A DNA stretch of 64,000 nt, taken from Stakelama pacifica. GTDB lineage: Bacteria; Pseudomonadota; Alphaproteobacteria; Sphingomonadales; Sphingomonadaceae. The notes beneath the pieces are model-generated. The model was not told the DNA's origin, did not search any database, and worked only from the letters and a program-made list of their open reading frames with translations. The stretch's first letter is position 1. Every line of letters starts with the position of its first letter. The stretch covers positions 218,788 through 282,787 of the forward strand of contig NZ_SNWD01000004.1 of NCBI RefSeq assembly GCF_004361835.1. Direction: 5' to 3'. Shown here in pieces: positions 9,039 through 19,859 of this stretch. A program made the position numbers and the translations under genes.

Positions 9039-9695
9039 ATGAGCGATCAGCTTACGCTGTCGGCCGAGACGCGCGACCGGGTTGGCAAGGGAGCCTCCCG
9101 GGCGCTTCGTCGTGAAGGCCGAGTTCCCGCCGTTCTGTACGGCAACAAAAAAGAGCCCCTCCCGATCCATGTCGAGGAGCGTGCGCTGATGAAGTTGCTG
9201 AACACCGGGCATTTCATGAACTCGGTCGTGATGATCGACACCGGCGACGGCAAGCCCGTGCGCACCCTGCCCAAGGATGTGACACTGCACCCCGTCACCG
9301 ATCGCCCGACGCATGTCGACCTGCTGCGCATCGATGAGCATGCCAAGGTCCATGTGAACGTGCCCGTGACCTTCACCGACGAAGATCTGGCACCCGGCAT
9401 CAAGCGCGGCGGCGTTCTGAACGTCGTTCGTCATGAGCTGGAACTGGTCGTCGATGCGGCGAACATCCCGGACGAGATTGAAATCTCGGTCAAGGGCTTC
9501 GACGTCGGCGAATCGATCCATATCAGCCATGTGAAGCTGCCCAAGGGCGCGGAATCGGCGATCACGGATCGCGACTTCACCATCGCAACGCTCGTCGCCC
9601 CGTCGGCGATGAAGTCGAGCGAAGGCGAAGCCGGTGAAACCGAAGTCACCGAGCAGCACGCCGATACCGTCATGGAAGACGATAAGGGCGAATAA
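9039..9695 (+). CDS. rplY: 50S ribosomal protein L25/general stress protein Ctc
   Basis: 218-residue long form of bL25, which binds 5S rRNA in the large ribosomal subunit. The N-terminal L25 domain covers [20 protein letters not shown] and VPAVLYG; the C-terminal TL5/CTC beta domain covers the remainder, with [14 protein letters not shown] and an acidic tail. ATG 9039 is chosen over earlier in-frame Mets because the family begins [17 protein letters not shown] site lies about 10 bp upstream. pth follows 129 bp downstream, the usual rplY-pth pair. Confidence 0.96.
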   Translation: MSDQLTLSAETRDRVGKGASRALRREGRVPAVLYGNKKEPLPIHVEERALMKLLNTGHFMNSVVMIDTGDGKPVRTLPKDVTLHPVTDRPTHVDLLRIDEHAKVHVNVPVTFTDEDLAPGIKRGGVLNVVRHELELVVDAANIPDEIEISVKGFDVGESIHISHVKLPKGAESAITDRDFTIATLVAPSAMKSSEGEAGETEVTEQHADTVMEDDKGE

Positions 9696-9824
9696 GCCCG
9701 CATTTCGCATCCGGGCGGACGGCGCTGCTCGACAGAGCCGCCCGCCCGCCCGGACCGCGTTCCCGTCGCCCCTTGCCCCTTTGCGGCGCGGCGCACGACC
9801 CGAACCCCGACCGGGAGAGCAGCG

Positions 9825-10394
9825 ATGCAGATCTGGGCTGGGCTGGGCAATCCCGGCGCGCAATATGCGATGCACCGGCACAATGTCGGCTTCATGGCGA
9901 TCGACGCGATCGCCGAAGTGCATGGCTTTTCCCCGCCGAAAAAACAGTTTCAGGGCTGGACGCAGGAAGGCCGCATCGGCGGCGACAAGATCATCCTGCT
10001 GAAACCCGCCACGTTCATGAACGAAAGCGGCCGTTCGATCCGCGCGGCGGTGGATTTCTACAAGCTCGACGAAAGCGCAGTGACCGTCTTTCACGACGAA
10101 CTGGACCTTGCCCCGTTCAAGGTGAAGGTGAAGACCGGGGGCGGTGCTGCCGGGCATAACGGCCTGCGTTCGACCGACAGCCATATCGGCAAGGAATATC
10201 GCCGGGTGCGAATCGGGATCGGCCATCCGGGGCATAAGGACCGGGTCCACGGCTATGTCCTGGGCAATTACGCGAAAGCAGAGATCGAGGAACTGAGCGA
10301 TCTGCTCGGCGCGATCGCCGCCGAAGCCGAATGGCTGGCGCGCGGCGACGATCCGCGTTTCATGAACGAAATTGCGCTGCGGATACAGGGATAG
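9825..10394 (+). CDS. pth: Peptidyl-tRNA hydrolase
   Basis: 189 residues, the normal Pth size. It releases tRNA from prematurely dropped peptidyl-tRNA in the cytosol. Hallmarks: WAGLGNPGAQYAMHRHNVGF with the catalytic His of the HNVG motif, KPATFMNESG, FHDELDL, and GGGAAGHNGLRS. GGAGAGCAGCG provides a ribosome site. It lies directly after rplY and is followed by a repeat-containing gap. Confidence 0.97.
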   Translation: MQIWAGLGNPGAQYAMHRHNVGFMAIDAIAEVHGFSPPKKQFQGWTQEGRIGGDKIILLKPATFMNESGRSIRAAVDFYKLDESAVTVFHDELDLAPFKVKVKTGGGAAGHNGLRSTDSHIGKEYRRVRIGIGHPGHKDRVHGYVLGNYAKAEIEELSDLLGAIAAEAEWLARGDDPRFMNEIALRIQG

Positions 10395-10510
10395 CTGGCG
10401 GCGCAACGGCCGATCGGTACCGGCAGCGCGATCGGCAACGGCCGGTCTTGTCCGCCCTGCCCGCCCGGATGGGGCATCCCGGGCATCAGGCATCAGCCTC
10501 ATCATTACTC

Positions 10511-10590
10511 GTATGCCGGGCCTGCCCCGGCATCCAGCGCCACGAATGCTGCGCCTTGATCCCTGGATGCCCGATCAAGCCGGGCATGAC
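10511..10590. repeat. 80-bp palindromic repeat after pth
   Basis: GTATGCCGGGCCTGCCCCGGCATCCAG at the left and CTGGATGCCCGATCAAGCCGGGCATGAC at the right form two hairpins with inverted outer ends. The layout (hairpin, ATCCAG, spacer, CTGG, hairpin, ATGAC) is that of the unit inside glyS. The rest of the gap 10395-10652 shows nothing recognisable. Confidence 0.75.
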
Positions 10591-10652
10591 GGTGTGTGTG
10601 GAAAGGCGCGGCGGCGGTCGCAATCGGCGGTGGAGCTTCCCACATCGCGGGA

Positions 10653-11453
10653 ATGATCGATTTAGCCCGAACCGCAGCGCTGCTCGGCAGCGACATTCTT
10701 TCCGCGCGGCCGATGTCGGGCGGCGATCTTTCGGAAGTGGTTGCGCTCGACCTGAAGGACGGGCGGCGCGTGGTTGCGAAGAACGGGAGAAGCGCGGAGA
10801 GCGAGGCGCAGATGCTGCGCGCGATCCGGGCTGCGGGCGCGCCTGCGCCCGAGGCGCTGGGTGTTTCTGACAATCTGTTGCTGATCGAGCGAGTCGATTC
10901 AGACGGCAGCCCTGCAGGGGCGTGGGACGATCTGGCGGCGGTGCTCAATCGGCTGCATGGCGCGCATGGACAGAGTTATGGCTGGCACTGCGATCACGCC
11001 TTCGGATCGGTAACGGTTGCGAATGGCCAGCGCGACGACTGGGCCAGCTTCTGGGCGGACAACCGCCTGCGCTGCCATAGCCCGCATATTGACGCGCCGC
11101 TCGCCCGGCGGCTCGAAGCGCTGGCCGACCGGCTGAGCGAGTATCTGCCGCGCGATCCCGCCCCGTCCCTGCTCCATGGCGATCTGTGGGGCGGCAATGT
11201 GCTGAGCGCCGGGGGAAAGGTGACCGCGCTGATCGATCCGGCCTGTTACCATGGCGACCGCGAAGTCGATGCCGCGATGCTCACCCTGTTCGATTCGCCA
11301 CCCGATCGGTTTTTCAACGCACTCGGACTGGAAAGCGGGTGGCGCGAACGGCAGCCGGTGTATCGCCTCTGGCCGCTGCTCGTTCACCTGCGGCTGTTCG
11401 GATCGGGCTATCGCAGCGGTGTGGAGGATTGCCTGAACCGGCTTGGCGTCTGA
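10653..11453 (+). CDS. Fructosamine kinase family protein (aminoglycoside phosphotransferase fold)
   Basis: 266 residues, the usual size for fructosamine/ketosamine-3-kinases, cytosolic enzymes that phosphorylate sugar adducts on lysines for deglycation. Visible motifs: RRVVAKNG with the ATP-binding Lys, LLLIERVDS hinge, NRLHGAHGQSYGWHCDHAFG, the catalytic loop SLLHGDLWGGNVL, and the metal-binding LIDPACYHGDREVDAAM. ATG 10653 follows a CGCGGGA site. It appears monocistronic. The assignment to the family is secure; the physiological substrate is not known. Confidence 0.88.
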   Translation: MIDLARTAALLGSDILSARPMSGGDLSEVVALDLKDGRRVVAKNGRSAESEAQMLRAIRAAGAPAPEALGVSDNLLLIERVDSDGSPAGAWDDLAAVLNRLHGAHGQSYGWHCDHAFGSVTVANGQRDDWASFWADNRLRCHSPHIDAPLARRLEALADRLSEYLPRDPAPSLLHGDLWGGNVLSAGGKVTALIDPACYHGDREVDAAMLTLFDSPPDRFFNALGLESGWRERQPVYRLWPLLVHLRLFGSGYRSGVEDCLNRLGV

Positions 11454-11514
11454 TCGGGGTGCGCGCTATTCTCTCTGTGCCGGAGCGAGTCCCCGGATCA
11501 GGGAGCTTCCACGA

Positions 11515-11760
11515 ATGTCGCGCGCTTATCCTGCCTTTGCGATGCCGCTGCTGCTATGCGCCTGTGTTCAGCCCAGACCGGTCTCACTGCCCACCCCCAC
11601 CGCAAATCCTGCCGATTCGCGCCCCCTGCCCGGCCGCGACGTGACCGTGAAGGACTGGACCCGCAAACAGCGCGGCTGCGAGGTGGGTGAACGCCATGAC
11701 CAGCGCCGCTGCGTCATGGACTATCCCGGCGATCAGCCCGATCCCTATCGCAAATATTGA
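11515..11760 (+). CDS. Small predicted lipoprotein
   Basis: 81 residues. MSRAYPAFAMPLLLCACVQP looks like a lipoprotein signal with lipid Cys in LLCAC; a Pro-rich stretch follows and the rest holds two Cys in KQRGCEVGERHDQRRCVMDY, perhaps a disulphide. I do not recognise the family. Codon use and start context are consistent with a real gene. It sits between the fructosamine kinase gene and an M1 peptidase. Confidence 0.6.
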   Translation: MSRAYPAFAMPLLLCACVQPRPVSLPTPTANPADSRPLPGRDVTVKDWTRKQRGCEVGERHDQRRCVMDYPGDQPDPYRKY

Positions 11761-11833
11761 CCGCGCCCGGTCGACAGGCGCTCCCCATTATGGCCTAACA
11801 CTCCCTCCGCTTTGCATATCGGGGGTGTGATTG

Positions 11834-13777
11834 ATGACGAGACTGTTCGCGGCCTGTGCGCTGATGCTGACCGCAATGCCGGCCATGGCGCAGGATTATC
11901 AGCCGCGAGAGACGTTCGCCCCGCTCGACCTTGGCCAGTCGGTCAATCGCTATCGCTCGGCCGACGGCATGCCCGGCCCCGATTACTGGCAGAACAAGGC
12001 GGATTATGCGATCCGCGCGACGCTGGATACCAAGGCCAAGGTTTTGCGCGGGTCGGAGCGGATCACCTATACCAATAACAGCCCCGATACGCTGCGTGTG
12101 CTGTGGCTGCACCTCGAACAGAATCTCTACAAACCCGAATCGCGCGGCCATATGGCGAGCGGCGGCGAACCGCGCGGCACCACCAGCGGCGACATCATCG
12201 ATTCGGCCAGCATTACGCTCGGCAAGGGCGCGGCACAGGCGGTCGAGCCGCTGATCGACGATACGCGAATGCAGATCCGTCTGCCCGCACCGCTGAAACC
12301 CGGCGAAAGCGTTAGCATCGATATCGCATGGCACTTCACCATTCCCGGCAAATTTGGCGGGCGCATGGCGTGGGGCACGTCAAAGGGCGGGGAGATTTAC
12401 GACCTTGCCCAATGGTATCCGCGCATGGCGGTGTATGACGATATTCGCGGCTGGGACGCGCTGCCCTATCTCGCGCAGGAATTTTACAGCGAATATGGCG
12501 ATTTCGATTACTGGCTGACCGTGCCGAGCGACATGATCGTTGCAGGGTCGGGCGAGCTGATGAACCCGGACGAGGTGCTGACCGGCGAGCAGGTTCGCCG
12601 CCTGAAACAGGCAAAGGAATCGGACAAGACGGTGATGATCCGATCGCCGCAGGAAATCACCGACCCGGCCAGCCGCCCGAAGCGCGGGGGCACGCTGACC
12701 TGGCATTTCCGCATGAAGGATACGCGCGATGTCGCATGGACGGCGTCGAACCAGTTTGCGTGGGACGCCGCGCGGATCAATCTGCCGGGCGGCAAGAGCG
12801 CGCTTGCCCAGTCGGTCTATCCCGCCGAGAGCGCCGGGGAAGATCGCTGGGGCCGCTCGACCGAATATGTGAAGGACACGGTCGAGCGTTTTTCGGCCAA
12901 ATGGTTCCCCTATCCCTGGCCCAATGCGATCAATGTGGCGGGTCCTGCCACCGGCATGGAATATCCGGGCATCGTGTTCGACGGGATCGACGACAAGGGC
13001 AAGGACCTGTTCTGGATCACCGCGCATGAGATCGGCCATAGCTGGTTCCCGATGATCGTCGGGTTCGACGAGCGGCGGCATGCGTGGATGGATGAAGGCT
13101 TCAACACCTTTATCGACGTCTATCAGTCGGATGAGTTCAACAACGGCGAATATGGCCCGAAACGCGACGGCGAATATGCGCCGGGCGGCGGCAATCCGGT
13201 GAATGAGATTCTGCCGCTGCTCGCCGACCCGCAAGCCCCGCCGATCCTTGCCCGCGCCGATACGGTGATCGAGAAATATCGCCACCCGGTGACCTATTTC
13301 AAATCGGCGCTTGGCCTCATTCTGCTGCGCGAACAGATTTTGGGGCCGGAGCGGTTCGACGCCGCGTTCCGGCGCTTTACTGCGGCGTGGGCGTTCAAGC
13401 ACCCGCAACCCGCCGATTTCTTCCGCGCAATGGCGAGCGATGCGGGCGAGGATTTGGATTATTGGTGGCGCGGCTGGTATTATAATAACTGGCAGATGGA
13501 CCTTGCCGTTACCGGCATTTCCTATGTCGACAAAGACCCGGCAAAGGGCGCGCTGGTCAGTGTGACGTCAAAGGACAAGCTGGTCATGCCGGCAACGCTG
13601 CGCGTGACCTTTGCCGATGGCAGCGTGAAGAATATCCGCCTGCCCGCCGAAACCTGGATTTGTCAGGCGACCAGCGCAGTGCCGGTCGGCGGCACAGCCA
13701 AGGTGGTGAAGGCGGAAATCGATCCCGACCACAAGCTGCCCGACAAGGATCGCGGGAATAACAGCTTGAGCGGCTAA
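11834..13777 (+). CDS. M1 family zinc metallopeptidase (exported)
   Basis: 647 residues with a cleavable signal peptide (MTRLFAACALMLTAMPAMAQ). The M1 signature is complete: ATGMEYPG stands for the GxMEN motif, HEIGHSW at residues 398-404 supplies two zinc ligands, and the downstream MDEGFN supplies the third. The N-terminal beta domain precedes the catalytic domain; the C-terminal part is short. A periplasmic aminopeptidase role is expected from the family. An adjacent TTG at 11831 is in frame but ATG 11834 is preferred. A second, lipidated M1 enzyme lies at 41928-43868. Confidence 0.92.
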   Translation: MTRLFAACALMLTAMPAMAQDYQPRETFAPLDLGQSVNRYRSADGMPGPDYWQNKADYAIRATLDTKAKVLRGSERITYTNNSPDTLRVLWLHLEQNLYKPESRGHMASGGEPRGTTSGDIIDSASITLGKGAAQAVEPLIDDTRMQIRLPAPLKPGESVSIDIAWHFTIPGKFGGRMAWGTSKGGEIYDLAQWYPRMAVYDDIRGWDALPYLAQEFYSEYGDFDYWLTVPSDMIVAGSGELMNPDEVLTGEQVRRLKQAKESDKTVMIRSPQEITDPASRPKRGGTLTWHFRMKDTRDVAWTASNQFAWDAARINLPGGKSALAQSVYPAESAGEDRWGRSTEYVKDTVERFSAKWFPYPWPNAINVAGPATGMEYPGIVFDGIDDKGKDLFWITAHEIGHSWFPMIVGFDERRHAWMDEGFNTFIDVYQSDEFNNGEYGPKRDGEYAPGGGNPVNEILPLLADPQAPPILARADTVIEKYRHPVTYFKSALGLILLREQILGPERFDAAFRRFTAAWAFKHPQPADFFRAMASDAGEDLDYWWRGWYYNNWQMDLAVTGISYVDKDPAKGALVSVTSKDKLVMPATLRVTFADGSVKNIRLPAETWICQATSAVPVGGTAKVVKAEIDPDHKLPDKDRGNNSLSG

Positions 13778-13805
13778 AGGGGCAAACGCATCAGGTCTTA
13801 CTGTC

Positions 13806-13891
13806 GTCATCGCGAGGAGCGCAGCGACGAAGCGATCCACTGGGGCCAGCACTGAACTGGATTGCCGCGCCCCTGCGGGGCTCGCAATGAC
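13806..13891. repeat. Dispersed repeat, family A (86 bp)
   Basis: GTCATCGCGAGGAGCGCAGC...GCGATCCA at the left and CTGGATTGCCGCGCCCCTGCGGGGCTCGCAATGAC at the right. Other copies: 18031-18120, 33751-33836, 47387-47576 (interrupted), and fragments at 15714-15748 and 33606-33625. Confidence 0.85.
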
Positions 13892-13919
13892 GACCTTGAG
13901 CTATTTCGCTCCGTTGGGG

Positions 13920-15210
<1,291 letters not shown>

Positions 15211-15226
15211 GTTCTGGAGAGTGTCG

Positions 15227-15430
15227 ATGAGTGACCAGCCCGAAAACGAAATCACCGCAGCCGCGCGAGAGGCAAAGGCAGCACGCGACGGCGCCGGGAC
15301 GGGTCCGGAACCGGGGCAGGATCGCAAGAAGAAGTGGCCGCTCGCGGCAGCCGGGATCGGCATCGGCGTGGGATCGGCAGCGCTTGCCGCAGCGGCGCTC
15401 TACGCCGCGACATCCCGGCGCAAGGGCTGA
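15227..15430 (+). CDS. Small single-span membrane protein
   Basis: 67 residues. A charged N-terminal half (EITAAAREAKAARDGAGTGP) is followed by RKKKWPLAAAGIGIGVGSAALAAAALYAATSRRKG, one transmembrane segment ending in basic residues. It begins 16 bp after tgt with GGAGAG upstream, so it is probably co-transcribed. I do not recognise a family. Confidence 0.65.
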   Translation: MSDQPENEITAAAREAKAARDGAGTGPEPGQDRKKKWPLAAAGIGIGVGSAALAAAALYAATSRRKG

Positions 15431-15544
15431 TACAGAACGGCGCCGATCCGAACATGTCGCAGCAAGGTAAAGCGATCCGGAGCGGCGCACAGCCCGCAGT
15501 CTTGCATCGCGCCGCTCAGCGCAGCCATAGCGCCCCACGCCAAC

Positions 15545-15647
15545 GGCCCCGGCCTCCGCCGGGGCGACGCATGGGGTTAGCGGCTTGTATCACCGGCTTG
15601 TGTGCACCGCGATTTCTACAATCGTCGCCCCGGCGGAGGCCGGGGCC
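15545..15647. repeat. Inverted pair of family C repeat cores
   Basis: GGCCCCGGCCTCCGCCGGGG+CGAC at 15545-15568 and its exact inverse complement at 15624-15647 face each other across 55 bp, so the whole could extrude as a large hairpin. A fragment of family A follows at 15714-15748. The gap 15431-15831 holds only these repeats as far as I can see. Confidence 0.8.
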
Positions 15648-15831
15648 GCTGCCGTTTGCCATCCCCATCCCGAAGCAGCCTTTACGAGCGATCGCCGACG
15701 CGCGCGTGCCGCGCTGGATTGCGGCGCCCCTTCGGGGCTCGCAATGACGATGTCGGGCTCGGTGGGGATCAACAGGTGGATATGACCGCAAAAGCCGCCC
15801 CCTGCCCTGCGGCTGGGGGCGGCGCGATAGG

Positions 15832-16155
15832 TTAGCGGCGATACACGGGCCGGCGATTATTGTCCTGCCGCTCGTACCGCACTTTCGCCTGCAATGCGGC
15901 ATAGCGGCGGTCGAGATCGCGTGCTTCGGCTCGGCTGATGCCATGGCCGCTGCGGCGATAGCGATATTCGAGCTTAGCGATCCGGCTATATTCGGCCCGC
16001 AGCGCGCGCGCCTCGCGATGGCTCAGCGCACCGCGCTGGGCGCTGCGATCGATCTGGCGCTCGATGCCCGCACGATAGGGCGCGGCGGAGGCAGCGGCGG
16101 GCAGCATGGCGGTTGCAATGCCCAGCCCGGCGATGATCAGGGTGAATTTCTTCAT
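15832..16155 (-). CDS. Small exported basic protein of unknown function
   Basis: 107 residues with a signal peptide (MKKFTLIIAGLGIATAMLPAAASA). The mature part is rich in Arg/Ala/Tyr and looks helical: IERQIDRSAQRGALSHREAR, LEYRYRRSGHGISRAEARDL, ending NNRRPVYRR. The two segments have a repeated x-G-x-(I/L)-S-(H/R)-x-E-A-R pattern. No family is recognised with confidence; similar small periplasmic proteins are common in sphingomonads. Start ATG 16155 follows a GGAGTAGCC site. Confidence 0.75.
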   Translation of the reverse strand: MKKFTLIIAGLGIATAMLPAAASAAPYRAGIERQIDRSAQRGALSHREARALRAEYSRIAKLEYRYRRSGHGISRAEARDLDRRYAALQAKVRYERQDNNRRPVYRR

Positions 16156-16306
16156 GGCGGCTACTCCTTCAACCCGCCGGAACGCTCCGGCATGAAGGTG
16201 AAGATGGGCGGCACCTGTATCGCCGATATCTCCACAGCCGCCCGAAAGTGTCACCGATTGTAACGAAGCGGGAAAGTCCGTTCAGGAACGACACCCCGCC
16301 TCCGGA

Positions 16307-17926
16307 TCAGCCGCCGCCCGGCCCCTTGCTTTCCATCGGTGCGCGGCTCGGCACCTGCTGGCCGTCGGGCCGCGGCCCCTGTGTCCAGTCGATCCGGTAC
16401 AGATCGAACCGGCGGTCGGTCAGGTTGCGCACCGTTCCTTCCGCACGTGCCCAGGTAAGGTCGGCGAGGTTCACGTCCGCGATCGTCAGCGCCTCGATAT
16501 TCTCGCTCGCCTCCGCCGCGATGCCGTCGCGGGCAAAGGGGAAATCGCACGGCGTGATGATCGCGCTCTGGGCATATTGAATGTCCATATTGTCGACGCC
16601 GGGCAGATTGCCGACATTGCCGCTCATCACCACGAAGCACTGATTTTCGATCGCGCGGGCCTGTGCGCAATAGCGCACGCGCATATAGCCCTGACGATTA
16701 TCGGTGCAGAACGGCACGAAGATGATTCGCGCGCCTTCATCGACCAGCCGCCGGGCAAGCTCGGGAAATTCGCTGTCGTAACAGATCAGCACGCCGACCG
16801 GGCCGATATCGGTCTGGATCACATCGACGCTGTCGCCGCCCTTGATCTTCCACCAATAGGCTTCGTTGGGGGTGGGGTGCAGCTTTTCCTGCGCATGCAC
16901 CGATCCGTCGCGAAGGCACACATAAGCGACATTCTGAATGTCGCCGTCATCGGTGCGCGTCGGATGCGAACCGCCGACGATGTTGATGTTATAGCGCAGC
17001 GCCATGTCGCTCAGTGCATCGACAAGCGGCTGGCGATGGTCGGTCAGCCGGTCGATCGCCTCCATCGGCGATAATTTCTTTCGCTCGAACGAGAGCAGCG
17101 AGAGCGAGCAAAGCTCCGGGAAGCAAATGAAATCGCATTCATAGCTCGCCGCGACATCGACGAAATATTCGACATTGCGGATGAATTCGTCGAAATCCTT
17201 AACCGCACGCGCCTGCAGCTGGCAGGTGGCGAGCCGGACGCTTTCGATATCGCGCGGTACGCGATGCGTCGGCGGCTCATCGGGATCGACATAGGGGTTG
17301 CGCCAGACCATGTGCGCCGCCATCGCCATCGACGCTTTGTCTTCAGGCAGATAATTTTCGAGCACGCCGATCGGTTCGAAGCCGTTGGAAAGCTGGAACC
17401 CTATGACGGGATCCTTGATCTTCCCCTCGCGCACCTTTTCGACATAGTCGACCGGTCCGTCGACTTTGTTCCGGTTGCGGCGATAGTTCGGCATCCGCCC
17501 GGCAAAGACGATGCCTTTCAACTCCAGCCGTTCGCAGAGCGCGCGGCGCGCTTCATACAGGCGCTTGCCGATGCGCAGACCGCGCTGCTTCGAATCCACC
17601 GCCATTTCATAGCCGTAGAGCCAGTCGCCGGTGGGATCATGGCGACTGCCGAACCCGTTGCCGGTGATGCTTTCCCAGTCATGGGGGGCAAGCGCGACAT
17701 GCTCATCGATCCGGCTGGCAGCGCAATAGCCGACGACTTCGCCTTCATAGAGCGCGACGAACTGCCCGGCGGGGAAATTGTTGATCTGTCCCCGGATCAT
17801 ACCGGGGGTATAGTTTTCGACGCCCGGATATGCGGCATAGACCCTGCCGATCAGCGACAGGATGCCGGGAATATCCCCGGTGGTGGCGTTGCGGACTTCC
17901 AGTTTCGCCGGCGAGCGTGTCGACAT
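16307..17926 (-). CDS. GNAT N-acetyltransferase-nitrilase (carbon-nitrogen hydrolase) fusion
   Basis: 539 residues with two domains. Residues about 10-210 form a GNAT acetyltransferase (ATTGDIPGILSLIGRVYAAY; acetyl-CoA loop around VDSKQRGLRIGKRLYEARR). Residues about 225-520 are a nitrilase-superfamily domain with the Glu-Lys-Cys triad visible as CFPEL, QEKLHPTPNE and LICYDSEFPE. The domain order is known in a conserved two-domain family annotated as bifunctional GNAT/carbon-nitrogen hydrolase, of unknown substrate. It is cytosolic and appears monocistronic; family A repeat DNA lies upstream. Confidence 0.92.
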   Translation of the reverse strand: MSTRSPAKLEVRNATTGDIPGILSLIGRVYAAYPGVENYTPGMIRGQINNFPAGQFVALYEGEVVGYCAASRIDEHVALAPHDWESITGNGFGSRHDPTGDWLYGYEMAVDSKQRGLRIGKRLYEARRALCERLELKGIVFAGRMPNYRRNRNKVDGPVDYVEKVREGKIKDPVIGFQLSNGFEPIGVLENYLPEDKASMAMAAHMVWRNPYVDPDEPPTHRVPRDIESVRLATCQLQARAVKDFDEFIRNVEYFVDVAASYECDFICFPELCSLSLLSFERKKLSPMEAIDRLTDHRQPLVDALSDMALRYNINIVGGSHPTRTDDGDIQNVAYVCLRDGSVHAQEKLHPTPNEAYWWKIKGGDSVDVIQTDIGPVGVLICYDSEFPELARRLVDEGARIIFVPFCTDNRQGYMRVRYCAQARAIENQCFVVMSGNVGNLPGVDNMDIQYAQSAIITPCDFPFARDGIAAEASENIEALTIADVNLADLTWARAEGTVRNLTDRRFDLYRIDWTQGPRPDGQQVPSRAPMESKGPGGG

Positions 17927-18030
17927 TCAATTCCCTCTTGTTCGTTGCCTATGCGAACCAATCGGGTGCGAGGGTGGTTCCGGAGATGGTGGAGACTTAT
18001 ACGATGCTGCCGCTCCCGGAGCGGATCGTC

Positions 18031-18120
18031 GTCATCGCGAGGAGCGCAGCGACGAAGCGATCCAGAGCGATGGCGCGTGTCGCTTCTGGATTGCCGCGCC
18101 CCTTCGGGGCTCGCAATGAC
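18031..18120. repeat. Dispersed repeat, family A (90 bp)
   Basis: GTCATCGCGAGGAGCGCAGC...GCGATCCAGAGCG and TCTGGATTGCCGCGCCCCTT+CGGGGCTCGCAATGAC, the most regular full copy. It lies between the recN 3' end and the GNAT-nitrilase start. Confidence 0.88.
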
Positions 18121-18160
18121 GTTGGTGCAACAGGCTCGGTCGCCGCAAAGCGCCTCGCGC

Positions 18161-19831
18161 TTATAGCAGCGAGGGTTCGAGCAGCCGTTTTGCCTGTGCG
18201 CGCGCTTCGTCGGTGATTTCGGCACCCGAAAGCATCCGGGCGATTTCCTCGCGCCGTTCCTTCGAGTCGAGCGGGGTGACACCGGTGCGCGTCACCGTGC
18301 CGTCATTCGATTTGGCGATCAGCATATGGCGATTGCCGCGCGCCGCGACCTGCGGGCTGTGCGTGACGACCAGCACCTGCGCGCTCTGGGCGAGCCGCGA
18401 CAGACGCTCGCCGATCGCGCTTGCCACCGCGCCGCCGACCCCGCGATCGATTTCGTCGAAAATCAGCGTCTGCGCCCCGCCCTTTTCGGCCAGCGCGACC
18501 TTCAGCGCGAGGATGAAGCGCGACAATTCGCCGCCGCTGGCGATTTTCGCGAGCGGGCCGAAGGGCGATCCCGGATTGGTCGCGATCTCGAACTCCACCC
18601 GGTCGCTGCCGGTCGCCGACCATTGCGCCTCGGCAAGCGGCTCCACCGTGGTCCGGAATTTCGCGGCATCGAGCTTCAGCGGCTTCAATTCGCTCGCCAC
18701 CGCCGCATCAAGCCGGGTCGCCGCGTCGATCCGCGCCCGGTGCAGCGAATCGGCCGCCTTGCGATAGGCGGCCTGCGCTTCGGCTGCGGCCTTTTCCAGT
18801 GCCTCAAGCTCCGCCCCGCCGCTTTCCAGCCGGGCGAGCCGTGCCGACAGCTGCTCGGCGAGCGCGGCGAGCTCATCGGGCTGCACGCGATGTTTGCGCG
18901 CAAGGCCGCGCAGTTCGAACAGCCGCGCCTCATCGGCTTCCAGCTGGACGGGATCGAAAGCGAGCGCTTCGGCCGCTGCATCGACCTTTTCCTGTGCGGC
19001 AGCGCCCTCGATGATCGCGCGGTCGATCGCGGCGAGCGCTTCGCCCAGCGCCTCGTGATCCTCCGCCACGCGCTCCAGAATCCGCGCTGCCTGACGCAGC
19101 CGGGCGAGCCCGCCGTCCGATCCTTCGAGCAGATCGGCGATGCCTTGCAGGTCAGCGGCGATCTTCTCGCCGCGCTGCATTCCGGCGCGGCGTTCGGCGA
19201 GTTCCTCTTCCTCCCCGCCGCGCGGCGCGAATGCGGTCAGTTCGGCAACGGCATGTTCCAGCCATTCGCGATCGCGTTCGGCAGCGTCATGCGATTCGCG
19301 CGCCTCCTCCAGCGCAGCCATCGCGTCGCGCCAGCGGCGATGCGCAGCGGCCACGCCCGCGACATCGAGCTTGCCGTAAATATCGAGCAGCTGGCGGTGG
19401 CCGCGTGCATTGAGCAGCCCGCGATCGTCGTGCTGGCCATGAATTTCGACGAGATGGCGCGATAATTCGCGCAGCAGCCCGGCAGAGGCCGGCTGATCGT
19501 TGACGAAGGCGCGGCTGCCGCCATCGGCCTTGACCAGCCGCCGGATCATCAGCGGTTCGCCCGGTTCGCGCGCTATGCCGTTTTCGTCGAGCAGCGCTGC
19601 GATCGCACTGCCGTCGTCCGGTGTCAGAAAGCTCGCCGTCACCACCGCCTGATCGGCACCGCTGCGCACCAGCGAAGTTTCGCCTCGCCCGCCCAGCGCA
19701 AGGCCGAGCGCGTCGAGCAGGATCGATTTGCCGGCCCCGGTTTCGCCGGTCAGCACGCCGAGACCGGGAGCGAAATCGAGGTCGAGCGCCTCGATCAGCA
19801 CGACATCGCGGATCGAAAGCCCGGTCAGCAT
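18161..19831 (-). CDS. recN: DNA repair protein RecN
   Basis: 556-residue SMC-like ATPase that acts in recombinational repair of double-strand breaks. The N-terminal half has MLTGLSIRDVVLIEALDLDF and Walker A GETGAGKS (residues 29-36), followed by SLVRSGADQAVV. The middle is Ala/Glu-rich coiled coil. The C-terminal half carries SGGELSRFILALKVAL (ABC signature), LIFDEIDRGVGG (Walker B), and VVTHSPQVAARG. ATG 19831 is the family start. It follows bamD with a 28-bp gap, a common pairing in alphaproteobacteria. Confidence 0.96.
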   Translation of the reverse strand: MLTGLSIRDVVLIEALDLDFAPGLGVLTGETGAGKSILLDALGLALGGRGETSLVRSGADQAVVTASFLTPDDGSAIAALLDENGIAREPGEPLMIRRLVKADGGSRAFVNDQPASAGLLRELSRHLVEIHGQHDDRGLLNARGHRQLLDIYGKLDVAGVAAAHRRWRDAMAALEEARESHDAAERDREWLEHAVAELTAFAPRGGEEEELAERRAGMQRGEKIAADLQGIADLLEGSDGGLARLRQAARILERVAEDHEALGEALAAIDRAIIEGAAAQEKVDAAAEALAFDPVQLEADEARLFELRGLARKHRVQPDELAALAEQLSARLARLESGGAELEALEKAAAEAQAAYRKAADSLHRARIDAATRLDAAVASELKPLKLDAAKFRTTVEPLAEAQWSATGSDRVEFEIATNPGSPFGPLAKIASGGELSRFILALKVALAEKGGAQTLIFDEIDRGVGGAVASAIGERLSRLAQSAQVLVVTHSPQVAARGNRHMLIAKSNDGTVTRTGVTPLDSKERREEIARMLSGAEITDEARAQAKRLLEPSLL

Positions 19832-19859
19832 AGGATGCGGCCCGTCACCGCGCGCCTGC

